Of a stretch of 64,000 nucleotides of DNA, positions 1-10,540 are shown piece after piece. This stretch comes from Jidongwangia harbinensis (GTDB lineage Bacteria > Actinomycetota > Actinomycetes > Mycobacteriales > Micromonosporaceae): positions 310,001 to 374,000 of the forward strand of contig NZ_JAIWNC010000004.1 of the NCBI RefSeq assembly GCF_020216025.1, given 5' to 3'. Position 1 is the stretch's first letter. Each line of letters starts with the position of its first letter. Under the pieces are notes generated by a model. That model saw only the letters and a program-made list of their open reading frames with translations. It searched no databases and was not told where the DNA came from. Both the position numbers and the translations under genes were made by a program.

Positions 1-1117
1 TACGCGGTACGACCTCGGTGGAGACCGGGTCCGCGGCGGCCGGCTCGGTGGACAGGTGCAGGCGCTTCAGCGGGTCCGGTCGCAGCCGGCGCAGCCCGCG
101 GACCACCGGCCATCCGGTGTTGGCCGCGGCCCGGTGCCGGTACGCGTGCGCGGTCGCCTCGGCCACCGCGGGCACTCCGGCGGACGCGGCGAGGGTGTCG
201 GCGAGCTGGCGTACCGTCGCGCGGTCCACCTCGTCCTCGGCGGCCGGCGGGCCGATCATGTCGGCGAGCTGCTCACTCACCGTGTCCAGGTCGCCGGCGA
301 GGCGGCGCAGCGCGGCCTGCCGCTCGGCGACCGTCTTCTCCAGCGACTCGCGCAGCTCGGTGAGCATGCCGGGCTGCTTGGCCGAGGTGGCCAGCGCCGG
401 TGCGCCCTCCAGCCCGTCCTCCACCAGCAGCCGCTTCAGATCGGTGAGGACGAGTTCGGTGTCCGACGCGGACAGCCGGTCGGCCTGGTTCAGCACCACC
501 ACGGTGATGTCCGCGTGCTGCCGGAACTGCTGCAGGTAGGCGTTGTGCAGGATGCGGTCGCCGTACTTCTGCGGGTCCACCACCCAGACGATCTGGTCGA
601 CCAGTCCGAGCAGCCGGTCCACCTCGAGCCGGTGCCCGCGTTCCACCGAGTCGAAGTCCGGCAGGTCGAGCAGCACCAGGCCGCGCAGCGCCGCCTCGTC
701 GTCGCCGTCCAGCGCGCTCTCCCGGATGAAACGCTGGCGCGGGAGTACGCCGATCCAGTCGAGCAGCCGGTTCGCCGGTTCCAGCGGACCCCACACGCAG
801 GCGTGGGCCACGCCGGTGGTGGGCCGGCGCACCCCGACCGGCGACAGTTTGAGCCGGGCCAGCGCGTTGAACAGGCTGGACTTGCCGCTGCCGGTGCTGC
901 CGGCCAGCGCCACCACGGTGTGGTCCTGGGACAGCGCGAGCCGGCTGCCCGCGCGTTCCACCATGGTGTGCGCCGCGACCAGGTCACTGTCCGGAAGGTA
1001 CGGGTCGACCACGCGCAGGAACCGGGACAGCGCGCTCAGCCGCTCGACCAGGTGCTCGGCGTCCACCCGGCGGTCGTCGCCGGACAACGCGCCGCGCACC
1101 TTCTCCACCAGACTCAT
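1..1117 (-). CDS. Dynamin-like/YfjP-type GTPase, partial (3' part outside window)
   Basis: The gene starts at an ATG whose last bases overlap the stop of the gene upstream (ATGA overlap) and runs off the left edge, so only the first 372 codons are seen. A P-loop GSTGSGKS lies at residues 73-80. It is followed by a switch region with DLPDFDS in the G3 position and NQAD as the G4 guanine-specificity motif. These identify a P-loop GTPase of the dynamin/YfjP class, which in actinomycetes often comes as a tandem pair and is thought to act at the membrane. It is translationally coupled to the larger GTPase upstream, so the two products may form a heteromer; that is inference. No substrate or partner can be read from the sequence. 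Confidence 0.85.
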   Translation of the reverse strand, partial: MSLVEKVRGALSGDDRRVDAEHLVERLSALSRFLRVVDPYLPDSDLVAAHTMVERAGSRLALSQDHTVVALAGSTGSGKSSLFNALARLKLSPVGVRRPTTGVAHACVWGPLEPANRLLDWIGVLPRQRFIRESALDGDDEAALRGLVLLDLPDFDSVERGHRLEVDRLLGLVDQIVWVVDPQKYGDRILHNAYLQQFRQHADITVVVLNQADRLSASDTELVLTDLKRLLVEDGLEGAPALATSAKQPGMLTELRESLEKTVAERQAALRRLAGDLDTVSEQLADMIGPPAAEDEVDRATVRQLADTLAASAGVPAVAEATAHAYRHRAAANTGWPVVRGLRRLRPDPLKRLHLSTEPAAADPVSTEVVPR

Positions 1118-3690
1118 GTCGCGCCACCGGTGGGCAGCGGCGTCGCGGTTACCGCAGCGGTCAACGCAAGCTCCCCCCTGGCGCGTTCCACATCGGCGGC
1201 GGCCCGGCGCAGTGCCGCTCCCGGCTCCGGGTCCAGTCCGGCCGCCGCGGTGCGTTCCGAGTATCGGGCCGCCTCCGCCTCGAGCAGCACGTTAACCCGG
1301 GACAGCAGGTCCTCGCGCGCCCGGGTGGCGAGGGCGCGGATCGCCTGGTCTCCGAAGACCGCCTCGAGCACCTTCTGCGCGGCGACCGTGGTGCCGGCGC
1401 CGACGGCCAGCTCGGCGCCGGTGGGGATGAACGCGGTCGAGGTGAAGACGGCGATCATCACGGCCAGGCCGAGGCCGTTCACCGCGTACGCCGCACCGCG
1501 GGCCACCAGCCGCTTGTCGGCGGCCTCCCGGCGCACCAGGTCGAGCACCCACTGTTGCCAGTCGCGGACCAGCCGGTCGGCCCGTTCCGGCAGGTCCTTG
1601 CTGGGCTGTTGCAGCGACGGCTCCAGCAGGGCGGCACCGGCCGGGTGCGCCTGCCAGGCCAGGTACGCCTGTTCGGCGGCGTCCGCCGCGACCCCGCGCA
1701 GCAGCGTGACCATCTGCGACTCCAGGGCCACCTGCAGGTTGCGCCCGGGTGCCGGCCGCCCGGTGACCGCGGCGACGAACCGGTCGCGCAGGTGCCCCAC
1801 CCGGGACTCCAGCGTGCGCAGGAACTCGCCGGTGCCGACGAACTCCTGCCAGCGGGCCAGCACCTCGCCGCGTAGCAGCCGGCCGTCGCGCAGGCCGTCG
1901 TCGACGGTCCGCCCGGCGTGCCGGTACGCCGCGGTGACCCGCTCCTCCAGCGCCTGGGCGGCCCGGGCCTGGTCGTCCGCGGCCTCGGCGAGTCCTTCGG
2001 CGGCCGGGCCGAGCGCGGCGAGTGCACCGTCGAGCGTCTGGCGTACCACCGCGGTCCGTGCGCCGACGTCCTGCGCCAGCTGGGCGAACCAGTCGTGCAG
2101 CGGCCGGGTCACGTCCTCGGGTAGCAGTCCCTGCCGGTCCAGCGTGGTCTCCGGCAGCACGAACAGCGGCGCCGCGGCCATGTCGTGCGCGGCCAGCATC
2201 TCGCCGAGGTGTGCGGAGATCTCACCGGCCGCTTCCGGCGGCACCCGGTCCAGCACCAGGGCGATCACGGTGCCGCGCAGGCGGGCGGTGGTGAGCAGCT
2301 CCCACGGCACGGCGTCGGCGTAGCGGGCCGCGGTGGTCACGAACAGCCACAGGTCGGCGGCGGCCAGCAGCTGGGCGGCCAGGGCCCGGTTGCGGTCCAC
2401 CACCGAGTCGATGTCGGGGGCGTCCAGGAAGGCCAGGCCGGGGCCGAGCGCGGGCGCCGCGACCAGCTGCAGCGTGCGCGGACTCGAGCTGGAGTCCGCG
2501 GTACGGGTGAGGCCGGGCAGCAGTTCGCCCTTGCGGAACCAGGGCAGGTCCGACGGGTGGCTCACCAGCACCGGGGAGCGGGTGGTCGGGCGCAGCACGC
2601 CGGCGGTGCTGACCGGCGCCCGGACCAGGCTGTTGACCAACGTGGACTTGCCCGCGCCGGTGGATCCGCCGACCACCACGAGCAGCGGCGCGTCGAGCCG
2701 CGCGAGGCGCGGCAGGAGATAGTCGTCGAGCTGCGCGACGAGCGCGGCGCCGACCCGGCGCGCGTCCTCGGCGGACGGCATGACCAGGGGGTACGACGTG
2801 CCGCCGATGGTCGCCCGCAACGCGCTCAGGGCGGTGGCCAGCGCACCCACGGCCGCCGGCGGCTCGACCAGGGTGTCCTGGCCGGTCGGGGTGCCGGCCG
2901 GGGCGTCGTCGATGGCCACGGTGTCCCGGATGGCCGCGGTGTCCCGGATGGCCGCGGTGTCCTGGATGGCCGCGGTGTCCTGGCCGGCCGCGGTGTCCTG
3001 GCCGGCCGCGGTGTCCTGGCCGGCCGGTGTGGCGCGCTCGGTGTCGGCAAGGGTCTCAGGCCGCCGCCCGGCACCCGCCGCCGCGGCGACATCCTCGGTG
3101 GGTTCCTCGGCCGGCTCCCCGCCACCGTCCGGCTCGGCGGCGGCAGTGGCCCCGGGCTCGGCGGTGGCAGTGACGTCGAGATCAGCGGTGGCGGGCTCGT
3201 CGGTTGCGGTCTCGGCCGTAGCAGGCTCGTTGGTTGCGGGCTCGGCGGCGACGGGCTCGTTGGTTGCGGTCTCGGCCGCTGCAGGCTCGTCCGTAGCGGG
3301 CTCGTCCGCGACGGCCTCTTCGGTGGCGGTCGCGTCCGAATTGGCGACTGGCTCGGATTCCGTGGCGGCCGTGGACCCCGCAGCCGGCGCGGATTCCGCG
3401 TCGGGTTCGGACTTCTCGGCCGGTGCCGACTCGCCGGCGGGCGCCACCTCAGGCTCGACAACCGCGGCCGGCGCCTCCTCGGCGGGCGCAGGCCGGTCCT
3501 TCCCGGACGGTGCGCGTTCGGCCGCCGTCTGTTCGACCGTGGCGTCCTGACCTGCGTTTTCCGCATCGTCGGGGGTGGTCTCGGCGGCCTTCTCGGACGC
3601 CACGGCCAGGGCGGCGTCGTTGTCCTTCTTCAATGTTCGCGCGGATGCGGCGGCGGAGGCCGGACCGACCGCGTCACCGTGCGTCGTCAC
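1114..3690 (-). CDS. Large dynamin-like GTPase with acidic repeat-rich N-terminus
   Basis: The product has 858 residues. Residues 20-270 are low complexity, rich in Ala, Glu, Thr and Pro, and include about seven tandem hexapeptides of the GQDTAA/IRDTAA type encoded by 18-bp DNA repeats near 2910-3030. The GTPase core follows, with GGSTGAGKST near residue 340 and a DAPDIDS-type switch II. A long helical region then leads to a hydrophobic, possibly membrane-inserting segment around residues 735-785. The start is a GTG; the real start could lie further in, because the N-terminal part is disordered. It overlaps the downstream GTPase by 4 bp. The overall architecture resembles bacterial dynamin-like proteins, which remodel membranes; the role here is not known. 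Confidence 0.8.
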   Translation of the reverse strand: MTTHGDAVGPASAAASARTLKKDNDAALAVASEKAAETTPDDAENAGQDATVEQTAAERAPSGKDRPAPAEEAPAAVVEPEVAPAGESAPAEKSEPDAESAPAAGSTAATESEPVANSDATATEEAVADEPATDEPAAAETATNEPVAAEPATNEPATAETATDEPATADLDVTATAEPGATAAAEPDGGGEPAEEPTEDVAAAAGAGRRPETLADTERATPAGQDTAAGQDTAAGQDTAAIQDTAAIRDTAAIRDTVAIDDAPAGTPTGQDTLVEPPAAVGALATALSALRATIGGTSYPLVMPSAEDARRVGAALVAQLDDYLLPRLARLDAPLLVVVGGSTGAGKSTLVNSLVRAPVSTAGVLRPTTRSPVLVSHPSDLPWFRKGELLPGLTRTADSSSSPRTLQLVAAPALGPGLAFLDAPDIDSVVDRNRALAAQLLAAADLWLFVTTAARYADAVPWELLTTARLRGTVIALVLDRVPPEAAGEISAHLGEMLAAHDMAAAPLFVLPETTLDRQGLLPEDVTRPLHDWFAQLAQDVGARTAVVRQTLDGALAALGPAAEGLAEAADDQARAAQALEERVTAAYRHAGRTVDDGLRDGRLLRGEVLARWQEFVGTGEFLRTLESRVGHLRDRFVAAVTGRPAPGRNLQVALESQMVTLLRGVAADAAEQAYLAWQAHPAGAALLEPSLQQPSKDLPERADRLVRDWQQWVLDLVRREAADKRLVARGAAYAVNGLGLAVMIAVFTSTAFIPTGAELAVGAGTTVAAQKVLEAVFGDQAIRALATRAREDLLSRVNVLLEAEAARYSERTAAAGLDPEPGAALRRAAADVERARGELALTAAVTATPLPTGGAT

Positions 3691-3806
3691 GGGTAAAGCG
3701 TGCCCGATCTATGCATCGCAGACAACAGGTACCGGTGTGCCGTGACCGGACAGGTATCTCGCCCGTGCATCGGCACCGACTTGCGCCTAGTTCGCTCAAC
3801 TTCGAC

Positions 3807-3835
3807 TTGACGACTTGATCCGGCGTGGCATCATT
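3807..3835 (+). promoter_or_regulatory. Probable dnaK promoter
   Basis: A TTGACG hexamer is followed after 17 bp by ATCATT, which gives a plausible vegetative promoter. Its -10 end overlaps the HAIR operator that follows, so bound HspR would block RNA polymerase. The -10 match is only moderate and the start point is not proven. Confidence 0.5.
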
Positions 3836-3852
3836 GAGTCCGGTCCACTCAA
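3834..3852 (+). promoter_or_regulatory. HAIR element (HspR operator) of the dnaK operon
   Basis: TTGAGT, seven bases, then ACTCAA is a perfect match to the core of the HAIR inverted repeat, the known binding site of the repressor HspR in Streptomyces and Mycobacterium. It lies about 70 bp before dnaK. The repressor itself is encoded by the fourth gene of the operon, which makes a negative feedback loop. Confidence 0.9.
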
Positions 3853-3924
3853 CTTGTGGAAGCGAGCCCGGCGCCCGACGGCGCCACGGGCCGGACATGG
3901 TCGGCAAGAAGCGAGGAAGCGAAC

Positions 3925-5816
<1,892 letters not shown>

Positions 5817-5820
<4 letters not shown>

Positions 5821-6455
5821 GCCGCGCGGACGACGAGAACGACGGTCAGGCGACCGAGCGGGTCGTCATCCGCGATCGGCGCAAGATCAACCCGAACGGC
5901 ACAGCAACAGGGGAACCCGTGAGCGATAAAAAGCCCAACGGCGGCGGCGCACACCGCGCCGCCGAACCGGAGGAGGGTACGGGTAACGCCACCGAGGCGC
6001 CGGCCCCGCAGCCCGGCCTCGGGGCCGAGTTGGAGGCGCTGCGTACCGAGCTCGACGAGCGGACGCGCGACCTGCAGCGGGTGACGGCGGAGTACGCCAA
6101 CTACCGCAAACGGGTCGACCGGGACCGGGGCGCGGCGGCGGAGCAGACCACCGGTGCGGTGCTGTCCGCTCTGCTGCCGGTGCTCGACGACATCGACCGG
6201 GCCCGGGAGCACGGCGACCTGGTCGGTCCGTTCGCCACGGTGGCCGAGTCGCTCACCGCGGCGACCGGCAAGTTCGGACTCGTCGCGTTCGGCGAGAAGG
6301 GTGATCCCTTCGACCCGACCCGGCACGAGGCGGTCGCGCACCAGACGTCCGCGGACGTCTCGGAGCCGACCTGTGTCGAGGTCATGCGTCGCGGCTACAC
6401 GCTCGGCGAGCGGCTGCTGCGGCCTGCACTGGTCGCGGTCGCCGAGCCGGAGTGA
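5817..6455 (+). CDS. grpE: Nucleotide exchange factor GrpE
   Basis: GrpE releases ADP from DnaK. The GTG start overlaps the dnaK TGA, giving translational coupling. An internal GTG at 5921, preceded by a purine-rich stretch, is a possible alternative start. The first 75 or so residues are charged and disordered. A coiled-coil helix follows ([19 protein letters not shown]), then the conserved [12 protein letters not shown] segment and the C-terminal beta domain with FDPTRHEAV. At 212 residues it has a normal length for actinobacteria. Confidence 0.96.
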
Positions 6456-6522
6456 TCCACGTGGAGGTCCCGCCCGCCGGCATCGGCGGGCGGGACGTGT
6501 CACCGGGCGGAGGTGAATCAGT

Positions 6523-7716
6523 TTGAGCTCGAAGGACTGGCTCGAGAAGGACTTCTACGCCGTCCTCGGCGTGAGCAAGTCCGCCTCTGCCGACGAGATC
6601 AAGAAGGCGTATCGCAAGCTCGCCCGCGAGCTGCACCCGGACCGCAATCCGGGGAACGCGGACGCGGAGGAGAAGTTCAAGGCCGCGTCCGAGGCCTACG
6701 ACGTGCTCTCGGACGACAAGAAGCGCAAAGAGTACGACGAGATGCGCTCGCTGTTCGGTTCGGGCGCGTTCCGGCGCGGTGCCCGTACCGGAGGCGGCGG
6801 CGGTTTCGACCCGTCGGACCTGTTCGGCGGGTTCTCCGGGGCCGGGGCGGGTGGCGGTCCCGGCGACCGCCGGTTCGGCGGCGCCGGCTTCTCCGACATC
6901 TTCAGCACGATCTTCTCCGGTGGTTCCGGCCCGGGCGGCGCGCGTCGCGGCGGGCCGCAACGTGGCCGGGACGTCGAGGCCGAGGTGACGCTCGACTTCA
7001 CCCACGCCGTGCAGGGCACCACGTTGCCGCTGACGTTGCGGTCACCGGGAGTGTGCGACACCTGCCACGGCAACGGCGCGAAACCGGGCACCGTGCCGCG
7101 GACCTGTCCGCAGTGCTCCGGCTCCGGGCTGATCTCCCGCAATCAGGGGTCGTTCAGCTTCTCCGAGCCGTGCCGGGAATGCCAGGGCGCGGGCACCATC
7201 GTGGACCAGAAGTGCCCGGAGTGCCGGGGGACCGGCGGGGTCACCAAGAACCGCACGATCAACGTCCGCTTCCCGGCCGGTGTCGCCGACGGTCAGCGGA
7301 TCCGGCTCAGCGGCCGGGGTGAGCCGGGCGAGCGCGGCGGTCCGGCCGGCGACCTGTACGTGCAGGTCAAGGTGCGTCCTGACGATCTGTTCGGGCGCAG
7401 CGGTGACGACCTGACGCTGACCGTACCGATCAGCTTCGCGGAGGCCGTGCTCGGCACGGACCTGCGCGTTCCCACCCTCGACACCCCGGTGACGCTGCGG
7501 GTGCCGCCGGGCACGCCGAGCGGCCGAAAGCTCCGGGCCCGGGGCAAGGGTGTGGTGCGCCGGGACGGTCAGGCCGGCGATCTCATCGTCACGGTCGAGG
7601 TCCAGGTGCCGTCCTCGGTGACCGACGAGGCCCGGGACGCCCTGGAGAAGTTCGCCAAGCTGACCCCGCAGCCGGGCCGCGACCGCATCGACGCGCGGCT
7701 GCGTCGCTTCGGGTAA
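6523..7716 (+). CDS. dnaJ: Chaperone protein DnaJ (Hsp40, type I)
   Basis: DnaJ delivers clients to DnaK and stimulates its ATPase. A TTG start is chosen because it follows GGAGG at the right distance and gives the canonical N-terminus; ATG is absent. The J domain has HPD at residues 38-40. A Gly/Phe-rich region covers about residues 85-140. Four zinc-finger repeats follow ([32 protein letters not shown]), then the C-terminal substrate-binding domains. At 397 residues it is full length. It lies in the operon between grpE and hspR. Confidence 0.97.
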   Translation: MSSKDWLEKDFYAVLGVSKSASADEIKKAYRKLARELHPDRNPGNADAEEKFKAASEAYDVLSDDKKRKEYDEMRSLFGSGAFRRGARTGGGGGFDPSDLFGGFSGAGAGGGPGDRRFGGAGFSDIFSTIFSGGSGPGGARRGGPQRGRDVEAEVTLDFTHAVQGTTLPLTLRSPGVCDTCHGNGAKPGTVPRTCPQCSGSGLISRNQGSFSFSEPCRECQGAGTIVDQKCPECRGTGGVTKNRTINVRFPAGVADGQRIRLSGRGEPGERGGPAGDLYVQVKVRPDDLFGRSGDDLTLTVPISFAEAVLGTDLRVPTLDTPVTLRVPPGTPSGRKLRARGKGVVRRDGQAGDLIVTVEVQVPSSVTDEARDALEKFAKLTPQPGRDRIDARLRRFG

Positions 7717-7738
7717 TCAGGACCACGGGAGGTGGCAC

Positions 7739-8179
7739 ATGCATGAGGACATCAGCATCTCGGTGGAGCAGACCTCCGATGCGAAGGTCCTGATCATCTC
7801 CGTTGCGGCCCGGCTGGCCGGGATGCACCCGCAGACGCTGCGTCAGTACGACCGGCTGGGGCTGGTGCAGCCCGGCCGGACCGGCGGCGGTGGCCGGCGG
7901 TACAGCGAGCGCGACGTGGCGCTGCTGCGTGAGGTGCAGAAGCTGAGCCAGGAGGAGGGCGTCAACCTGGCCGGGATCAAGCGCATCATCGGGCTGGAGC
8001 AGCTGCTCGGCGACCTGCAGCAGCGGGTGGCCGAGCTGGAGCAGCAGCTCGACCACGCGTACCACCGGATCGCCGAGCTGGAGTCGATGGGTGCGTACCC
8101 GCGCCGCGATCTGGTCCGGCCGGACCGGACCTCGACGGCGCTCGTGGTGTGGCGCCCGCGGCGGTCCACCGAGAAGTAG
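7739..8179 (+). CDS. hspR: Heat-shock repressor HspR (MerR family)
   Basis: HspR is a MerR-type repressor that binds HAIR elements, with DnaK as co-repressor in Streptomyces. The 146-residue product has a winged-helix HTH (ISVAARLAGMHPQTLRQYDR, residues about 20-40) and a C-terminal coiled coil (LLGDLQQRVAELEQQLDHAY) for dimerization. A GGGAGGTGG ribosome binding site precedes the ATG. It closes the dnaK operon 22 bp after dnaJ, the standard actinobacterial order. The two HAIR sites in this window, before dnaK and clpB, are its expected targets. Confidence 0.96.
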   Translation: MHEDISISVEQTSDAKVLIISVAARLAGMHPQTLRQYDRLGLVQPGRTGGGGRRYSERDVALLREVQKLSQEEGVNLAGIKRIIGLEQLLGDLQQRVAELEQQLDHAYHRIAELESMGAYPRRDLVRPDRTSTALVVWRPRRSTEK

Positions 8180-8189
8180 CGGTACGGGC

Positions 8190-8213
8190 AAGCGGCTCCC
8201 GCGGGAGCCGCTT
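8190..8213. terminator. Bidirectional hairpin between hspR and the next convergent gene
   Basis: A 24-bp perfect palindrome (AAGCGGCTCC, CGCG, GGAGCCGCTT) lies between two converging genes, ends in TT and has AA on the other side. It should stop transcription from either strand. Confidence 0.75.
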
Positions 8214-8230
8214 CGCTCGTCCGAACCGCG

Positions 8231-8677
8231 TCAGCGGCGGCCGAACAGTCCCAGTCGCCGGGGGTGGCGCACCAGGCCGCCCTCGATCCATTCCTCGTAC
8301 TCGAAGAGTTCGGGCCGGTTCATCAGCACCCGGCAGTTGTGCGCCCAGATGGCCATCGGCTCGTCGCCGACCTCCTCGGCGCGCTCCACATACTTCTTGA
8401 GCCGCCGCCGGCGCTGGGAGCTGGCGTTGGGCCGGACCCCGTCGGCGGCGTAGATGTACATGCAGTGCTGCGCGAACCGGCGGGCCGGGCATTGGCGGTC
8501 CATGGCCAGCTCGAACAGCGTCGGAGCGAGCACGTCACCGGCGATCAACAGGTCCCAGTCGGGCGGCATCGCGTCCAGTGGAACGGCTTCGGGGTGATAG
8601 GCCCATGCTTGAAGCTCCTCCGGTCGAGGATCGACCGGGTTCGCGAATCCGAAAAAGGTTGATTCACGCACGCTCAC
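8231..8677 (-). CDS. Conserved hypothetical protein
   Basis: I do not recognise a named family for this 148-residue protein. It is soluble and rich in Arg and Trp, with no signal peptide or membrane segment. It contains a mid-protein stretch with QCPARRFAQHCMYIYAAD and a basic run QRRRRLKKYVERAEE. Its codon use matches neighbouring genes and both ends are clear of other genes, so it is probably real. It converges on hspR, with a shared terminator between. No function can be inferred from context. Confidence 0.7.
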   Translation of the reverse strand: MSVRESTFFGFANPVDPRPEELQAWAYHPEAVPLDAMPPDWDLLIAGDVLAPTLFELAMDRQCPARRFAQHCMYIYAADGVRPNASSQRRRRLKKYVERAEEVGDEPMAIWAHNCRVLMNRPELFEYEEWIEGGLVRHPRRLGLFGRR

Positions 8678-8810
8678 GTCGCCACCTAGGGCTCCTACAC
8701 ATGACTCTGTCGAGCCGACACGCTAGCGCGCAGTAAGTATTCGGCGGAAGAAGTACGGGATCACAATCTGGTACTGGCTAGTAGCTTTGAGCTGTCTGCC
8801 CGTACCCAGG

Positions 8811-10016
8811 TCAGTCGTTCAACGGGAGCGGGGTGGCCGCACGGGCGAGGGCCATCCGTCGGCGTACCCGGAACTTGAACCACGCGTAGTCCGGCACCCG
8901 CGCCAGCAGTGGGCCGCTGACCACGGTGATCAGCACGTACGCGGTGGCCAGCGGGGCGAGTTCCGGTTCGACGCCGGAGGCCACGGCGAGGCCGGCGATC
9001 ACCACGGAGAACTCGCCCCGGGGCATCAGCGCGAGCCCGGCGCGGATCTGACCGGGCAGCGCGATGCCGACCCGTTTCGCGGCGAACACGCCGGTCAGCG
9101 CCTTGGTGGTCATGGTCAGCACGGCCAGTCCGAGCGCCGGCAGCAGCACCGGCGGCATGTCGGCCGGGTCGGTGGAGAGCCCGAAGAACACGAAGAAGAC
9201 CGCGGCGAACAGATCCCGCAGCGGCGACAGCATCTGGGTCGCGTGGTGGGCCACCGGCCCGGACAGCGCGATGCCGACCAGGAACGCGCCGACCGCGGCG
9301 GACACCTTGAGTTCGGCGGCCACACCGGCCACGAACAGGGTCAGGCCGAGCACGCTGAGCAGCAGCGCCTCGGGATCCTTCACCGACATGAAGCTGGAGA
9401 TCGCGCCGCCGTACCGGATCGCCACCACCAGCACCGCGACCACCGTGACCACCGCGACCGCGAGCGCCTGCAGTCCGCCCAGCAGGCCCACGCCGGCCAG
9501 TACGGCGGTGATCAGCGGCAGGTAGAACGCCATCGCCAGGTCCTCGATGACCAGCACGGACAGGATGACCGGCGTCTCCCGGTTGCCGAGCCGGCCGAGG
9601 TCACCGAGCACCTTGGCGATCACGCCGGACGAGGACACCCAGGTGATGCCGGCCAGCACCAGGGCGGCCTCCCACCCCCAGCCGAGCAGCATCGCGAACG
9701 CGGCGCCGGGCAACGCGTTGAACAGCACGTCCAGCAGGCCGGCCGGGGCGGACGCGCGCAGGTTGGTGACGAGTTCGCCGGCCGAGTACTCCAGGCCCAG
9801 CATCACCAGCAGCAGAATGACGCCGATCTCCGCGCCGACCTCGATGAACTCCTCGCTGGCCGAGAGCGGGATGAGCCCGCCGTGCCCGAACGCCAGTCCG
9901 GCCAGCAGGTAGAGCGGGATGGGGGAGAGCCCGATGCGGCGACCGATTCGACCGAGCATGCCGAGCGCGAAGAGCAGCGCACCGACCTCGATCAGGAGGA
10001 TCGTCGTACTGTGCAC
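8811..10016 (-). CDS. K+/H+ or cation/proton antiporter (CPA2, KhtU-like)
   Basis: The product is a multi-pass membrane protein of about 401 residues with 11-13 hydrophobic segments typical of the Kef/CPA2 family, beginning TTILLIEVGALLFALGMLGR. Conserved features include the Gly-rich segment LGLEYSAGELV and LMPRGEFSVVIAGL. The start is placed at a GTG 16 bp after the stop of the regulatory gene upstream. A longer frame reaching to 10070 would only add residues read out of frame from that gene. With the TrkA-C protein just upstream it forms a KhtTU-type two-component antiporter, expected to export K+ or another cation. Confidence 0.88.
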   Translation of the reverse strand: MHSTTILLIEVGALLFALGMLGRIGRRIGLSPIPLYLLAGLAFGHGGLIPLSASEEFIEVGAEIGVILLLVMLGLEYSAGELVTNLRASAPAGLLDVLFNALPGAAFAMLLGWGWEAALVLAGITWVSSSGVIAKVLGDLGRLGNRETPVILSVLVIEDLAMAFYLPLITAVLAGVGLLGGLQALAVAVVTVVAVLVVAIRYGGAISSFMSVKDPEALLLSVLGLTLFVAGVAAELKVSAAVGAFLVGIALSGPVAHHATQMLSPLRDLFAAVFFVFFGLSTDPADMPPVLLPALGLAVLTMTTKALTGVFAAKRVGIALPGQIRAGLALMPRGEFSVVIAGLAVASGVEPELAPLATAYVLITVVSGPLLARVPDYAWFKFRVRRRMALARAATPLPLND

Positions 10017-10032
10017 TATGTCGGTCGCCGGT

Positions 10033-10530
10033 TCAGTCGGCGGTCTCGCCGGCCAGGATGGCGGTGACACCGTCCAGGCCCTGCCGGGTGCCGACGACCA
10101 CGACCACGTCGTTCGCCTGGAAGACGAAGGACGGGCCGGGAGACGCGATCACCTCACGGTCGCGCAGCACCGCGACGATGGAGGCGCTGGTGCGGGTGCG
10201 GGCGCGGGTGTCGCCGAGGCGGCGGCCCACGAACGGTGACCCGGCGGAGATCGCCAGCTGCTCGGTGAGCAGGCCGGCCGCCTGCTGGCGCAGACCGGCC
10301 AGCTGGCCGAGCATCAGTGACGCGCCCAGCACGTCGGCGAGCGCCTCCGCCTCGTCGTCGGTCAGCGGGATGGAGGCCAGGCACGAGTCGGGGTCGTCCA
10401 CGTCGTAGAGGACGAGGTCGCGGCGGCCGTTGCGGTGCGAGACCACCCCGACGGTGCGACCGGACGCGGTGACCAGGTCATGGCGAACCCCGATGCCCGG
10501 CAGAGGAGTCTGTTCTACCCGTACACGCAC
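10033..10530 (-). CDS. TrkA-C domain regulator of antiporter (KhtT-like)
   Basis: The 165-residue soluble protein ends in a TrkA-C (RCK C-terminal) fold from about residue 90: PFVGRRLGDTRARTRTSASI, then VFQANDVVVVVGT, which is the usual nucleotide-binding signature of this domain. The N-terminal half resembles the KhtT N-domain. It lies immediately upstream of the antiporter on the same strand, which is the KhtT-KhtU order in Bacillus. KhtT gates the antiporter in response to ligand and pH; the same role here is inferred. The start is a GTG. Confidence 0.85.
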   Translation of the reverse strand: MRVRVEQTPLPGIGVRHDLVTASGRTVGVVSHRNGRRDLVLYDVDDPDSCLASIPLTDDEAEALADVLGASLMLGQLAGLRQQAAGLLTEQLAISAGSPFVGRRLGDTRARTRTSASIVAVLRDREVIASPGPSFVFQANDVVVVVGTRQGLDGVTAILAGETAD

Positions 10531-10540
10531 GATCTCTACG

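Noticed and set aside
56..2323. A 755-codon plus-strand frame at the left end
   Set aside because: It is antisense to the two GTPase genes, whose P-loops are intact; its composition is that of a shadow frame.
10017..10070. Upstream start of the antiporter at 10070
   Set aside because: It would overlap the regulator gene by 38 bp and add residues without family resemblance; the GTG at 10016 gives a normal start.
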